From Flavobacterium sp. (lineage in GTDB: Bacteria > Bacteroidota > Bacteroidia > Flavobacteriales > Flavobacteriaceae), in the NCBI RefSeq assembly GCF_027533505.1, contig NZ_JAPZUB010000022.1, positions 1 through 44,780 of the forward strand: a stretch of DNA of 44,780 bases, in the 5' to 3' direction. Each line of letters opens with the position of its first letter. The first letter of the stretch is position 1. The position numbers and the translations under genes were made by a program. The notes beneath the pieces are model-generated. The model saw nothing but the letters and a program-made list of their open reading frames with translations, was not told the DNA's origin and did not search any database. Positions 8,817 through 16,817 of the stretch are shown piece by piece.

Positions 8817-10078
8817 ACTGGCGTCATTACATAAAAGAGCAGGAACTCTGGCGGATTACCTCGCTCAATAGTCTGTCGGTATTGGTGCGTATGGGGACAG
8901 GGTTGATTTCGGCCAAGGTAGTTGCCTTGTGGATTGGCCCCATCGGAATGGCATGGGTGGGTAACCTCCGCAATTTTATCACTGCAGTAGAAAATATCGC
9001 TACGCTTGGCATGACCAATGGCATTGTCAAATACATTACTGAATACCGCAATGACCCCAATACCCAAGCCGCATTTATTCATACGGTGTTGACCGTACTA
9101 ACGGCAGTTGCGCTTCTCACCTCCTTGGGGATTGGGAGTTTGGCCGTATTGTGGAATCCCATGCTCCTTGAAGGATATACCACCGATACCGCTTTATGGT
9201 GGTGGATTGCCGTTGCCTTACCTTGGTATTTAGTTTCCATTGTTTTGGTCGCTATCCTCAACGGAATGGAGGCTTTTCGTCAGGTGGTTCAAATTCAAAC
9301 CTGGGGCGCTATTTTAGGATTGGGTGCCACGGTTGGGTTGGTGTATGCTTATGCCACTTGGGGCGCCTTGCTCGCTGTTGTTGTCGCTCCTGCGGTATCG
9401 TTTGGGTTATCTTTTTGGGCGCTGCGGAACACGATGTATCAGTATCGGCCTAGGGTACAATGGTCATTTATTGGGAATTTAAGCCATTATTCGCTCATGG
9501 CATTAGCGTCCGCTGTTGTTGGACCCTGGGTGATGATTCTTATTCGAAAAAAATTGATTGCTTTTCATGGTTTGGAGCAGGCAGGCTATTGGGAAGCTTT
9601 GAATCGGTTGTCGGGATTTTACTTTGTTTTTGTCACTACCCTCATCGGATTATATTTCCTCCCCAAGTTGGTTCAATCCGAAAGTCGTGCTGCCGATAGG
9701 GAGGTTTTTCGAGCCTATTATGGAAAAATTATCCCGCTGTTTGGAGTCGGATTGTTTTTGGTTTATCTGTTGCGTAATTCACTGATTACATTTTTGTACA
9801 CGGAAGAATTTCAGCCGATCACTTCGGTGTTGGTCTGGCAATTGCTTGGGGATTTTTGCAAAGCCTTAGCGATATTGTTGGGGTATCGTTTTTTTGCCAA
9901 GCGGCAAACGTTCCAATTTTTAATCACCGAATTAGGATCGTTGGCCTTACTCTACTTTCTATGCTCTTTGTGGATTCCAATTTATGGATTGTTGGGCTTA
10001 TTGTATGCCTATGCCCTAAATTACGCGGTTTATTTTATACTCCTAGTACTGTTATACCGTTTTCGCCAGTCGCAATAA
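8813..10078 (+). CDS. Wzx-type O-antigen/polysaccharide flippase
   Basis: 421-residue polytopic inner-membrane protein of the MOP/PST superfamily with roughly ten to twelve hydrophobic segments. It would flip undecaprenyl-linked oligosaccharide units to the periplasmic side. The start is GTG at 8813, overlapping the TGA of the aminotransferase (GTGA). The N-terminal SLNSLSVLVRMGTGLISAKV segment fits this family. The last 27 nt (10052-10078) overlap the end of the convergent HAD gene. No Wzy-type polymerase is evident nearby. Confidence 0.88.
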   Translation: MNWRHYIKEQELWRITSLNSLSVLVRMGTGLISAKVVALWIGPIGMAWVGNLRNFITAVENIATLGMTNGIVKYITEYRNDPNTQAAFIHTVLTVLTAVALLTSLGIGSLAVLWNPMLLEGYTTDTALWWWIAVALPWYLVSIVLVAILNGMEAFRQVVQIQTWGAILGLGATVGLVYAYATWGALLAVVVAPAVSFGLSFWALRNTMYQYRPRVQWSFIGNLSHYSLMALASAVVGPWVMILIRKKLIAFHGLEQAGYWEALNRLSGFYFVFVTTLIGLYFLPKLVQSESRAADREVFRAYYGKIIPLFGVGLFLVYLLRNSLITFLYTEEFQPITSVLVWQLLGDFCKALAILLGYRFFAKRQTFQFLITELGSLALLYFLCSLWIPIYGLLGLLYAYALNYAVYFILLVLLYRFRQSQ

Positions 10079-10624
10079 TTCCCGGTCTCCACGACCGTTA
10101 CCATAAACTTCAATGGTAGTGTATTGGTTTAAATCGTAGGCTAAATTAACCCGTCGCACTTTCTCAGGTCCTGTACAATTGGCTCCCTCAAGTTCGCCTG
10201 TTAATTTTCCATCATCATATTTCAAACCCGTTGCTAAAAGTTGAAAGTGCTCGCGTTTTGCCCATGCTTCTATCCATGCTGCTGCCGAGGCGGTGACAAT
10301 GACAATGGTACTGTCGTGTTGGGTTTTTAGATAGTGGTAAAGCGTAGGGTTGAGGTGATGGTCAATTTCATGGAGCGCAAATGATTTTCCCATAGCTTGA
10401 AAAGTCGCTGCAGGCCATCCTCCGAAGAAATAACGCAACCAAAGCGCTTTGGTTGCAGCCCCTTCGCGCAGTCGGAGTCGATACGTGATGAGGATAGGCA
10501 TTAATCGAACGATACCCCAAAACCATCGACGGGTTCCCACCGCATACCGGGTAAATTCCAATAAGCTATCCCGACGGTACAAGGTACGGTCAAAATCTAC
10601 TAATATCAATTTTTTGCTAGCCAT
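10052..10624 (-). CDS. HAD-family phosphatase paired with UbiA prenyltransferase
   Basis: 190-residue HAD subfamily IB-like hydrolase. Motif I is VDFDRTL (nucleophile Asp and general-acid Asp), motif II is VTAS, and the Lys of motif III is probably in GPEKVRRV. Motif IV reads YGNGRGDREL, with Asn where many relatives have Asp. The start at 10624 (MASKKLILVDFDRTL) is chosen over the longer frame from 10687: it begins just before motif I and overlaps the UbiA stop by 8 nt. HAD and UbiA domains are often neighbours or fused, which suggests that it removes the 5-phosphate from polyprenyl-phosphoryl-phosphoribose. That role is an inference from context. Confidence 0.82.
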   Translation of the reverse strand: MASKKLILVDFDRTLYRRDSLLEFTRYAVGTRRWFWGIVRLMPILITYRLRLREGAATKALWLRYFFGGWPAATFQAMGKSFALHEIDHHLNPTLYHYLKTQHDSTIVIVTASAAAWIEAWAKREHFQLLATGLKYDDGKLTGELEGANCTGPEKVRRVNLAYDLNQYTTIEVYGNGRGDRELLRLAKTV

Positions 10625-11477
10625 ATAAGAGTCCTCCCAAAAAGATAATCCACCCCAAAATTGCACCTTGAATAATGCGGTCGTCAAGCAATATACTATT
10701 GGGCGATTTTAGGGTATGTTGCCACAACGCCAATTGCAGGTACCGCAAGAGTCCAATCGCTACAAAAACCGCCGATACAAATACCCATTCAGAGCCATAG
10801 CGCCGCATCACTTCGGGCGTTAAGCAATACCAAATATACCCTAAAAGCAATGCGATGCTTAGAAATAGTAGCCCAATATCTACCGTTTTTCGGGTGTAGT
10901 GGTGAATGTTCTTGCGGGTCACGACACCTTGCTCATATAGCAATACCTCGGTACGTCGTTTGGCTAGTGCCAAAAACAAGGCAAGAAAAAAAGTTTCTCC
11001 CAAAATCCACAGCGATAAGTTTGCCGCACTGGCATAGCTTCCGGCCACCAAACGGAGCACAAAACCAATAGCAATGATAGTGATATCGAGGTAAGGCCAT
11101 TTTTTGAGTTGTACGGTATAGGCTACGTTGAGTAGGGCATAAGCTAAAAGTACCCCAGCTACACCTAGGTCAATACAAACGCCTACACCGAGTGCCATTG
11201 TACTTAGCAACCCTGCCAAACGCCATGCCGATGGTACGGGGATACGACCTGCTGCCAAAGGGCGATTTTTTTTTTCGGGATGAAGTCGGTCTTCGGCGAT
11301 ATCGTGGTAATCGTTGAAAATGTATACGGCACTCGCCATAGCACAAAAGGCCATAATGGCTCCCAGTGTGGGTAGAATCCCTTTTCCGAGTTCATGACCA
11401 GAAAAAAAAAGGGGTGCTCCTACAAAGCAATTTTTAAGGTAATGTTCGGGGCGAAGAAGTTTGAGGTAAGGGTGCAT
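10617..11477 (-). CDS. UbiA-superfamily prenyltransferase, decaprenyl-phosphate phosphoribosyltransferase-like
   Basis: 286-residue integral membrane protein with about eight to nine hydrophobic segments. The prenyl-phosphate/Mg2+ binding motif is FNDYHDIAEDRLHPEKKNRP, and the N-terminus LRPEHYLKN..V.APLFF resembles the DPPR-synthase branch (Rv3806c-like) rather than the ubiquinone or heme O enzymes. That branch transfers phosphoribose from PRPP to a polyprenyl phosphate in the inner membrane. It overlaps the upstream GT-C gene by 44 nt and the downstream HAD gene by 8 nt, so the three are almost certainly co-translated. A menaquinone role is less likely given the neighbours. Confidence 0.85.
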   Translation of the reverse strand: MHPYLKLLRPEHYLKNCFVGAPLFFSGHELGKGILPTLGAIMAFCAMASAVYIFNDYHDIAEDRLHPEKKNRPLAAGRIPVPSAWRLAGLLSTMALGVGVCIDLGVAGVLLAYALLNVAYTVQLKKWPYLDITIIAIGFVLRLVAGSYASAANLSLWILGETFFLALFLALAKRRTEVLLYEQGVVTRKNIHHYTRKTVDIGLLFLSIALLLGYIWYCLTPEVMRRYGSEWVFVSAVFVAIGLLRYLQLALWQHTLKSPNSILLDDRIIQGAILGWIIFLGGLLYG

Positions 11478-13092
11478 CTATGGGAGTTCCGTTGTAAATC
11501 AAAAAATGTTTTGTTTCGCGTTGTAAACGAAAGTGACGAACGATATAGTCGGTTACCACACTAAAATCTTCTCGGTTTTGGGGCATGAAATGTTCGTTAC
11601 CCTGTACAAAAGACTTTTCAACGAAAATAACGTTTTCTTTCGAACTGGCAATTTCCAAGAGGGTTTTGGGATCGCGATGGATTTCCCAATTCAACAACCA
11701 ATCGGCAGGGAGCGGATTGTGTAGGCCCATGGCGTAGTAAAACAAGGCCATATTCGGAGCAACAATGGGTGTTTTGTTACGAAATTGACGACGTAGTTTT
11801 TTGAGTTCCAGCCACTTTTCGTAATGCACTTTACTCGTTTTTATACCGGCGAGTTTTGGACTAACCGTACCCAAGTCGTAATGCAGTTCATTGAGTGGTC
11901 GTTCGGCATAGGGTTGGTATTGGTAAACCGTGCCACACAGGATACCAATGATTAAAAGGCCTTGCGCGAGGGATGTGTAAGACGGAAAATACCTTTGTAA
12001 AAGCCAGAGTAGAAGCACCAACATCCCGGTTCCCATCAGTATAGGGTAGGGATACCCCAAACTTATAGCAGCACACCAAGCGACTGCCAAGACAAGTCCC
12101 AACACGCTCGCTTTATGTCGACTGGCTTTCGTCCCCAACATCGCCATCATGCCCAGCAGGACTCCAAGCCAAAGGAGTCGCGAACCCTCTTGAAAAGAGA
12201 AAACAACCGCCCATAACACCCCATAGATTCCAAAGCATAGTGCTAGTATTTGCCCCCTTTTTTCCCAACCACAACGCGTTTTCAACACCCATATACCCCA
12301 AGCCAATACGATGCAAAGTAGGGGGATCCATAAGATTTCAAGTTGTTGATAAGCAATGAAATAATTGATTGCCCCACTGTAAATTAAATCGGTCAATGCG
12401 GTTTCTCCCGTGGTATGCGAAATAAAATTTTCCCAAGAGGTGAAGGATAAAAGGGCTGCAAAAAACAATCCCAACCCCAACAGTTGACTCAGGAAAAGGT
12501 AGCCCACAGTACGCATGGGATAACGGAGTGCCGTTGCGAGTAAAAAAGCAACAGGGACGGCATAGAAGGATTGTTTGGTCAAGGCAGCGGCGATACTAAA
12601 GAGACCAATCCAGAGGATGTAAAAATTGATTTTATAGGTTTTAAAACACAGGGTCCATAAATAAAATGCAATCGCGCTATACAACAAGCCATCAGTGGTA
12701 GGCCAAGGATACATGGGAAAAAACTGTACCGAAAACACAACCCCCATCCACCCGATAAGGTTGCGATTGGGTATTTTCCATCCCAAACCACGCTCTATGC
12801 CCGCAAGCCAAAGCTGTGTTTGCCAACCGAAGAGCAACCAATTGATAAGTTTTAACACATAATACTGTCCCCAAACGGGTAGTATTTTAATCCCTATCGA
12901 CCATAGAAAGAGTGTTGCCGGTGGGCCTTTGTAAAAAAAGTCTTGATAGGGGAGCGCTCCATTGGCTATGCGCCAGCTGTATCCGACGATATACCCGCTA
13001 TCCCACAAGTCCAATCCCTGGGTGGCCATGTAAGCCGCGCCGGCCATGAGGATGAGGTAAAAACTTAGATTACGGACTCCCATCGTTGGCAA
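11434..13092 (-). CDS. Polytopic GT-C type glycosyltransferase (ArnT/PMT-like)
   Basis: 552-residue inner-membrane protein with a dozen or so hydrophobic segments and a soluble C-terminal tail. After the first TM segment comes LDLWDSGYIVGYSWRIANGALPYQDFFYKGPP, the acidic first-loop pattern of GT-C enzymes that use polyprenyl-phosphate sugars. A periplasmic transferase is expected. Given the adjacent UbiA and HAD genes, a polyprenyl-phosphoryl pentofuranose donor is plausible. Starts at 13092 and 13083 (Met4) are both possible, and either overlaps the end of the upstream gene (stop at 13065). The C-terminal coding end overlaps UbiA by 44 nt. Confidence 0.8.
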   Translation of the reverse strand: MPTMGVRNLSFYLILMAGAAYMATQGLDLWDSGYIVGYSWRIANGALPYQDFFYKGPPATLFLWSIGIKILPVWGQYYVLKLINWLLFGWQTQLWLAGIERGLGWKIPNRNLIGWMGVVFSVQFFPMYPWPTTDGLLYSAIAFYLWTLCFKTYKINFYILWIGLFSIAAALTKQSFYAVPVAFLLATALRYPMRTVGYLFLSQLLGLGLFFAALLSFTSWENFISHTTGETALTDLIYSGAINYFIAYQQLEILWIPLLCIVLAWGIWVLKTRCGWEKRGQILALCFGIYGVLWAVVFSFQEGSRLLWLGVLLGMMAMLGTKASRHKASVLGLVLAVAWCAAISLGYPYPILMGTGMLVLLLWLLQRYFPSYTSLAQGLLIIGILCGTVYQYQPYAERPLNELHYDLGTVSPKLAGIKTSKVHYEKWLELKKLRRQFRNKTPIVAPNMALFYYAMGLHNPLPADWLLNWEIHRDPKTLLEIASSKENVIFVEKSFVQGNEHFMPQNREDFSVVTDYIVRHFRLQRETKHFLIYNGTPIDAPLPQTSSPRTLP

Positions 13093-14213
13093 TAGGTTTG
13101 GGCAATGTGTATGTGGTCATGGTGCTGGCGGATAAACGCTTGGGCACGTTCACTAATTTCACTAATTTTTTTGGGATGTTGAATAAAATCTTCCATTTGT
13201 TTTACCAAATAGTCCACATCAGGCAAAGCATTGATGGCTACCTCGTTGGCTTGCACCCCGTAATGCGATAGAAACTCTTGTTCGGCTCCTGTGAATACCA
13301 CCTTTCCTTGGGCCATAGCTTCTAGGGCATTATACCCTTGGTCAAAGGCATACACTTGGTCCAATACGATGTGGGCCCGCTGAAAATGCGTATGATAGGT
13401 TGCATAGGGCACATCTCGGGTAATGATAATTTCGGTTTGATCAGGCCAACGGGATTGAATTTTTTGCAAGGCTTGTTCAAAAAAACGGATTCCTTTTACG
13501 TGGTAGTTTCCCGAATTAATACCCAAAAAAAGCACCACTTTATTACCAAGAACTAGCGGATTGTAGGGGTTTCTATGGGTATTGATGGGATTGGGAATCA
13601 ACCCAAGGTATTTTGGATGCTTGACAAGGGGCGCCACATAATCGAGATCGGAGGCAATTATGCCGCGGCAATGCGTCATCAGTAACCGATGAATTTTTTG
13701 ATGTGAAGGCGTTTGGTATTCCCACATGAAAGCATATTCTTGCGCAGTGGCGGTTGGATTTTCAAAATACGGCGTCAGGATGGAGTAACGTTCTTTTTGG
13801 GCCAAGAGATGCGGCAGGTTGATTGCATCGACACCACAACTCAGCAGAAAACAGTGTTTGTTTTGACGAATGATTTTTTGCAATAAATAGTGTTCCAAAC
13901 TTGGGAGCGTTTGGATGGGTTTTTCGTTGATGCATTGCACTACATCAAACCCTTGAAGTTGGTGAATCAGTCCCCAACAGCGTAACCCATGTTCGAGTAA
14001 AGCCAAATCAAACCGAAAGAGGCGGTGCCATGCCTTGCGGATCAAGGTTCCCAAGGGTGAAGTAAAAAAGTGCGCCCGAATGGAATAATCGGCAGGGTAA
14101 TTTTTAAAACCATCACCGTTGTTGACCAATACAACCTGATGACCCAAGGTTTCCAATCCTTCTTTCAAGGTATTGTGCAGCCGGCTGAATTCCCCCAACA
14201 GTAATATCCTCAC
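13065..14213 (-). CDS. GT-B fold glycosyltransferase
   Basis: 382-residue soluble glycosyltransferase of GT4-like architecture. The N-terminal Rossmann half begins VRILLLGEFSRLHNTLKEGLETLGHQV. The C-terminal half has VVLFLGINSGNYHVKGIRFF and DQVYAFDQGYNALEAMAQGKVVF, the donor-binding region with its E-x7-E-like acidic pattern weakened. The GTG at 14213 is chosen because the frame upstream of it to 14393 lacks family similarity and runs into the opposite gene. A promoter match sits at 14234-14264. First gene of the minus-strand cassette. Sugar specificity unknown. Confidence 0.82.
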   Translation of the reverse strand: MRILLLGEFSRLHNTLKEGLETLGHQVVLVNNGDGFKNYPADYSIRAHFFTSPLGTLIRKAWHRLFRFDLALLEHGLRCWGLIHQLQGFDVVQCINEKPIQTLPSLEHYLLQKIIRQNKHCFLLSCGVDAINLPHLLAQKERYSILTPYFENPTATAQEYAFMWEYQTPSHQKIHRLLMTHCRGIIASDLDYVAPLVKHPKYLGLIPNPINTHRNPYNPLVLGNKVVLFLGINSGNYHVKGIRFFEQALQKIQSRWPDQTEIIITRDVPYATYHTHFQRAHIVLDQVYAFDQGYNALEAMAQGKVVFTGAEQEFLSHYGVQANEVAINALPDVDYLVKQMEDFIQHPKKISEISERAQAFIRQHHDHIHIAQTYCQRWESVI

Positions 14214-14219
14214 TTTCGT

Positions 14220-14227
14220 TATATTTG
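14220..14227 (+). promoter_or_regulatory. Possible -7 element for the GT4/ketoisomerase/GT4 genes
   Basis: TATATTTG exactly matches TAnnTTTG, 22 nt before the TTG start at 14249. No TTG is found 17-23 nt upstream, so it is a half match. It sits in the 35-nt gap between two divergent genes. Confidence 0.3.
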
Positions 14228-14233
14228 CTTGGG

Positions 14234-14264
14234 CTAAAATAGAAAATTTTGGGTGTACCATCAA
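14234..14264 (-). promoter_or_regulatory. Promoter of the minus-strand GT/GT-C/UbiA/HAD cassette
   Basis: On the minus strand TTG (14264-14262) is followed after 20 nt by TATTTTAG (14241-14234), close to TTG-N17..23-TAnnTTTG. It lies partly inside the first codons of the divergent GT4 gene and would give a very short leader before the GTG at 14213. Confidence 0.45.
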
Positions 14265-15337
14265 ATAACATAACCGTTTGTTTAGTTTCCGATCAATTGG
14301 CTGGGGGAGGTGCTGAGCGATTTTCCGCACAATTGTCAACATTCTTGGTTGAAAAAGGGATTCATGTTCACCATGTATTGGTTTTAGATGCAATTGAGTA
14401 TCCCTACCAAGGTGAAGTGTTTAATTTGGGTCGCTTGAAAAAAAAAACACCCTTTTTTTTGCATCGTTTCCGACGTTTTGTAGCCTTCCGCAATTTTTTC
14501 AAGACCCATAATTTTACTGTTATTATTGACACTCGTGTAAAGAAAAAATACCTTCAAGAGTTGCTCATTCATCGTTGGATATACCAAAGTCCTTATATAT
14601 TAATGGTGCACAGTGCGCGAACAGAGTGGTATGTTCCTATGGGAAGTTGGGGCGCCCGTTGGATATATAAAAAGGCTGCTGCGGTTGTTGCCGTATCTCA
14701 GGGGATTCAGCAACTATTGGAATTACAATATGATTTAAAAAAAGTTACCCATATCCCCGTAACCTATCCTACATTTACAACTTGTTCCTCTTTGGATTTA
14801 CCCCCTTTCATTTTGGCTGTGGGGAGAATGAATGATCCTATCAAGCAGTATGATCGATTGCTTGCGATGTATGCTCGATCGGAATTACCACAAAAAGGAA
14901 TTCATTTGATTGTATTGGGTGAGGGAAATCTTCTTCCTGAATACCAAAAGCAAGCAGCCCAGTTGGATTGTTCCGCGTTGATTCATTTTCCGGGCCGCGT
15001 GACGAATACTAATGATTATTATTCTAAGGCCCTATTTTCAGTACTTACGAGTAAAAATGAAGGCTTCCCAACGGTATTGTTGGAGTCGTTGGTCATTGGA
15101 ACGCCTGTCATAGCTTACGATTGCCCTACTGGGCCTAATGAAATTATTCAGCACGAATACAATGGTTTGTTAGTTCCCGATCAAGATGAGATGTCCTTTA
15201 TTCGAGCACTAAATCGAATGATTTGTGATAAAGACTTATATTTACGCTGTAAAGACCAAGCAAAGTCCTCAGTTGCAAAATATTCAATGGAGCAAATAGG
15301 GGCGCAGTGGTTAAATTTGATAAGCCAAAAACTATGA
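14249..15337 (+). CDS. Glycosyltransferase family 4 (GT4)
   Basis: 362-residue GT-B glycosyltransferase. The N-terminus ITVCLVSDQLAGGGAERFSAQLS is the usual glycine-rich acceptor-side loop. The donor-binding motif is SKNEGFPTVLLESLVIGTPVIAYDCPTGP, with the two glutamates of the E-x7-E motif, followed by NGLLVPDQD. The start is TTG at 14249: an in-frame TAG at 14240 closes the frame upstream and no ATG or GTG lies before the conserved strand. It ends with an ATGA overlap onto the ketoisomerase gene. This gene and its two partners look more AT-rich than the genes on either side. Confidence 0.88.
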   Translation: MGVPSNNITVCLVSDQLAGGGAERFSAQLSTFLVEKGIHVHHVLVLDAIEYPYQGEVFNLGRLKKKTPFFLHRFRRFVAFRNFFKTHNFTVIIDTRVKKKYLQELLIHRWIYQSPYILMVHSARTEWYVPMGSWGARWIYKKAAAVVAVSQGIQQLLELQYDLKKVTHIPVTYPTFTTCSSLDLPPFILAVGRMNDPIKQYDRLLAMYARSELPQKGIHLIVLGEGNLLPEYQKQAAQLDCSALIHFPGRVTNTNDYYSKALFSVLTSKNEGFPTVLLESLVIGTPVIAYDCPTGPNEIIQHEYNGLLVPDQDEMSFIRALNRMICDKDLYLRCKDQAKSSVAKYSMEQIGAQWLNLISQKL

Positions 15338-15726
15338 TTATTGATTGGATAGATATACCAAAAGTTAAGAATCCCAAAGGGAATATTGCGATTTTGGAAG
15401 GGGATACACTTCCTTTTGAAGTTAGACGCGTCTATTATTTGTATGATGTTCCTTCAGGAGCGCGAAGAGGAGGGCATGCGCACAAGACCTTGCAACAAGT
15501 TCTTATTGCAGTTTCGGGAAGTTTTGATGTGGTGTTGAAAAATGGAAAAACGACCCAACGTATAACGCTTAATCGTCCCGACAAAGGCTTAATAATTTCC
15601 CACAATACATGGCGTGAATTAGAAAATTTTTCATCAGGTGCTGTTTGTTTAGTTCTGGCTTCTGAGCCTTACGATGAAACAGAATATATTCGTTCCTATA
15701 AAGAGTTTTTGAAGTTTATCTCATGA
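15334..15726 (+). CDS. FdtA/QdtA-type dTDP-4-keto-6-deoxyhexose 3,4-ketoisomerase (WxcM-like cupin)
   Basis: 130-residue single-domain cupin of the sugar 3,4-ketoisomerase family. The cupin histidine motif is seen in GARRGGHAHKTLQQ, then GSFDVVLKNG, and SEPYDETEYIRSYKEFL at the C-terminus. It would convert dTDP-4-keto-6-deoxyglucose to the 3-keto isomer, the substrate for the aminotransferase at 7731. The ATG at 15334 is chosen over the in-frame start at 15307 because it overlaps the previous stop (ATGA) and fits the family length. Its own stop overlaps the next ATG (ATGA at 15723). Fuc3N versus Qui3N stereochemistry is not predictable. Confidence 0.9.
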   Translation: MIIDWIDIPKVKNPKGNIAILEGDTLPFEVRRVYYLYDVPSGARRGGHAHKTLQQVLIAVSGSFDVVLKNGKTTQRITLNRPDKGLIISHNTWRELENFSSGAVCLVLASEPYDETEYIRSYKEFLKFIS

Positions 15727-16817
15727 AACTTTTGTATGTTCTTCCAAGAATGTCTGGTGAAGGGGGAGTGCAACGAGTTATCGCATTCAAGCTCAATTAC
15801 CTAGTTACTCATTTTAATTTTGACATTCATCTTCTTTGTCATGACCAAACGCCTGCTTTTTATCCCTTGGACTCACGTATACAAATGCATTACTTGACTT
15901 TAGAGGGTAATCGCTGGTCTTATTTTCAAAAATATCGCCGAGGAATTAAAAATACCGTTGCTACAGTTAGACCTGAAGTTGTTGTAGTTTGTGATGGTTT
16001 TAAAGGGTACTTTCTTCCCTATTTTAAGTTGGATGTTCCTTTGATTTTTGAAGTACACGGTTCGTATTACAATCGCATTTATCCATCAAGAGGTTGGGGA
16101 TGGAAAAATATAAAGTACTTCTTCGAATTGCTTATAAAACGACGATTGGCAGCTCGTTTTAATTGTCTGGTTGTATTATCAAAGGAAGCAAAAGAAGAAT
16201 GGAAGTTGCCGTCAACCGTGGTAATTCCTAACCCTAATTGGATTATTCCATTACCCAGAAATCCGCAAAAAGTAGCCTTAATGGTCGCACGACATAGTTA
16301 TGAAAAAGGGATTGATCGTATGTTACCCATCTGGGCTCAATTCATTCAAAATCACCCCGATTGGATATTGCGAATTTTTGGGTCGGGTTCCAAAATCAAT
16401 TCTCATTCATTAGCCCATCAATTAGGAATTTTGGATTCGGTACATTTTGAAGATCCTACCTCGTCCATCACTGAAGTTTATGCACAATCGGGTATGTTTT
16501 TGATGACATCGCGTTTTGAGGGTCTTCCCATGGCGTTAATGGAAGCAATGGCTTGTGGGGTTCCGAGTGTGGCCTATGATTGCCCTGTAGGACCGCGAGC
16601 ATTACTACTTACCAAAGAACATGGGTATTTGATTCCCGATGGAAATTCGGAAGCCTTTTTGTCGGCAATGAACGAGATAGCTCTAGATTTTCCAACGGCT
16701 CCACATGCCAAAACAGCCATAGCATCAGTAGCGCGTTTTCAGCCAGAAATAGTTATGAAACAGTGGGTTGTGTTATTAGAATCAATACGGTCTAACGCCA
16801 ATGACAATAAAGTTTGA
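15723..16817 (+). CDS. Glycosyltransferase family 4 (GT4)
   Basis: 364-residue GT-B glycosyltransferase. It shows MKLLYVLPRMSGEGGVQRVI at the N-terminus, a mid-protein ARHSYEKGIDRMLPIWAQF donor-domain start, and the E-x7-E motif in TSRFEGLPMALMEAMACGVPSVAYDCPVGPR. It would add one sugar to the lipid-linked repeat unit in the cytoplasm. The start overlaps the ketoisomerase stop by 4 nt. The last 26 nt overlap the end of the convergent GT2 gene. Confidence 0.9.
   Translation: MKLLYVLPRMSGEGGVQRVIAFKLNYLVTHFNFDIHLLCHDQTPAFYPLDSRIQMHYLTLEGNRWSYFQKYRRGIKNTVATVRPEVVVVCDGFKGYFLPYFKLDVPLIFEVHGSYYNRIYPSRGWGWKNIKYFFELLIKRRLAARFNCLVVLSKEAKEEWKLPSTVVIPNPNWIIPLPRNPQKVALMVARHSYEKGIDRMLPIWAQFIQNHPDWILRIFGSGSKINSHSLAHQLGILDSVHFEDPTSSITEVYAQSGMFLMTSRFEGLPMALMEAMACGVPSVAYDCPVGPRALLLTKEHGYLIPDGNSEAFLSAMNEIALDFPTAPHAKTAIASVARFQPEIVMKQWVVLLESIRSNANDNKV

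Noticed and set aside
10625..10687. N-terminal extension of the HAD phosphatase
   Set aside because: It runs inside UbiA coding sequence. The start at 10624 sits a few residues before motif I.
14214..14393. 60-residue N-terminal extension of the minus-strand glycosyltransferase
   Set aside because: It would overlap the divergent GT4 gene over about 145 nt and has no family similarity. The Rossmann strand begins at the GTG at 14213.
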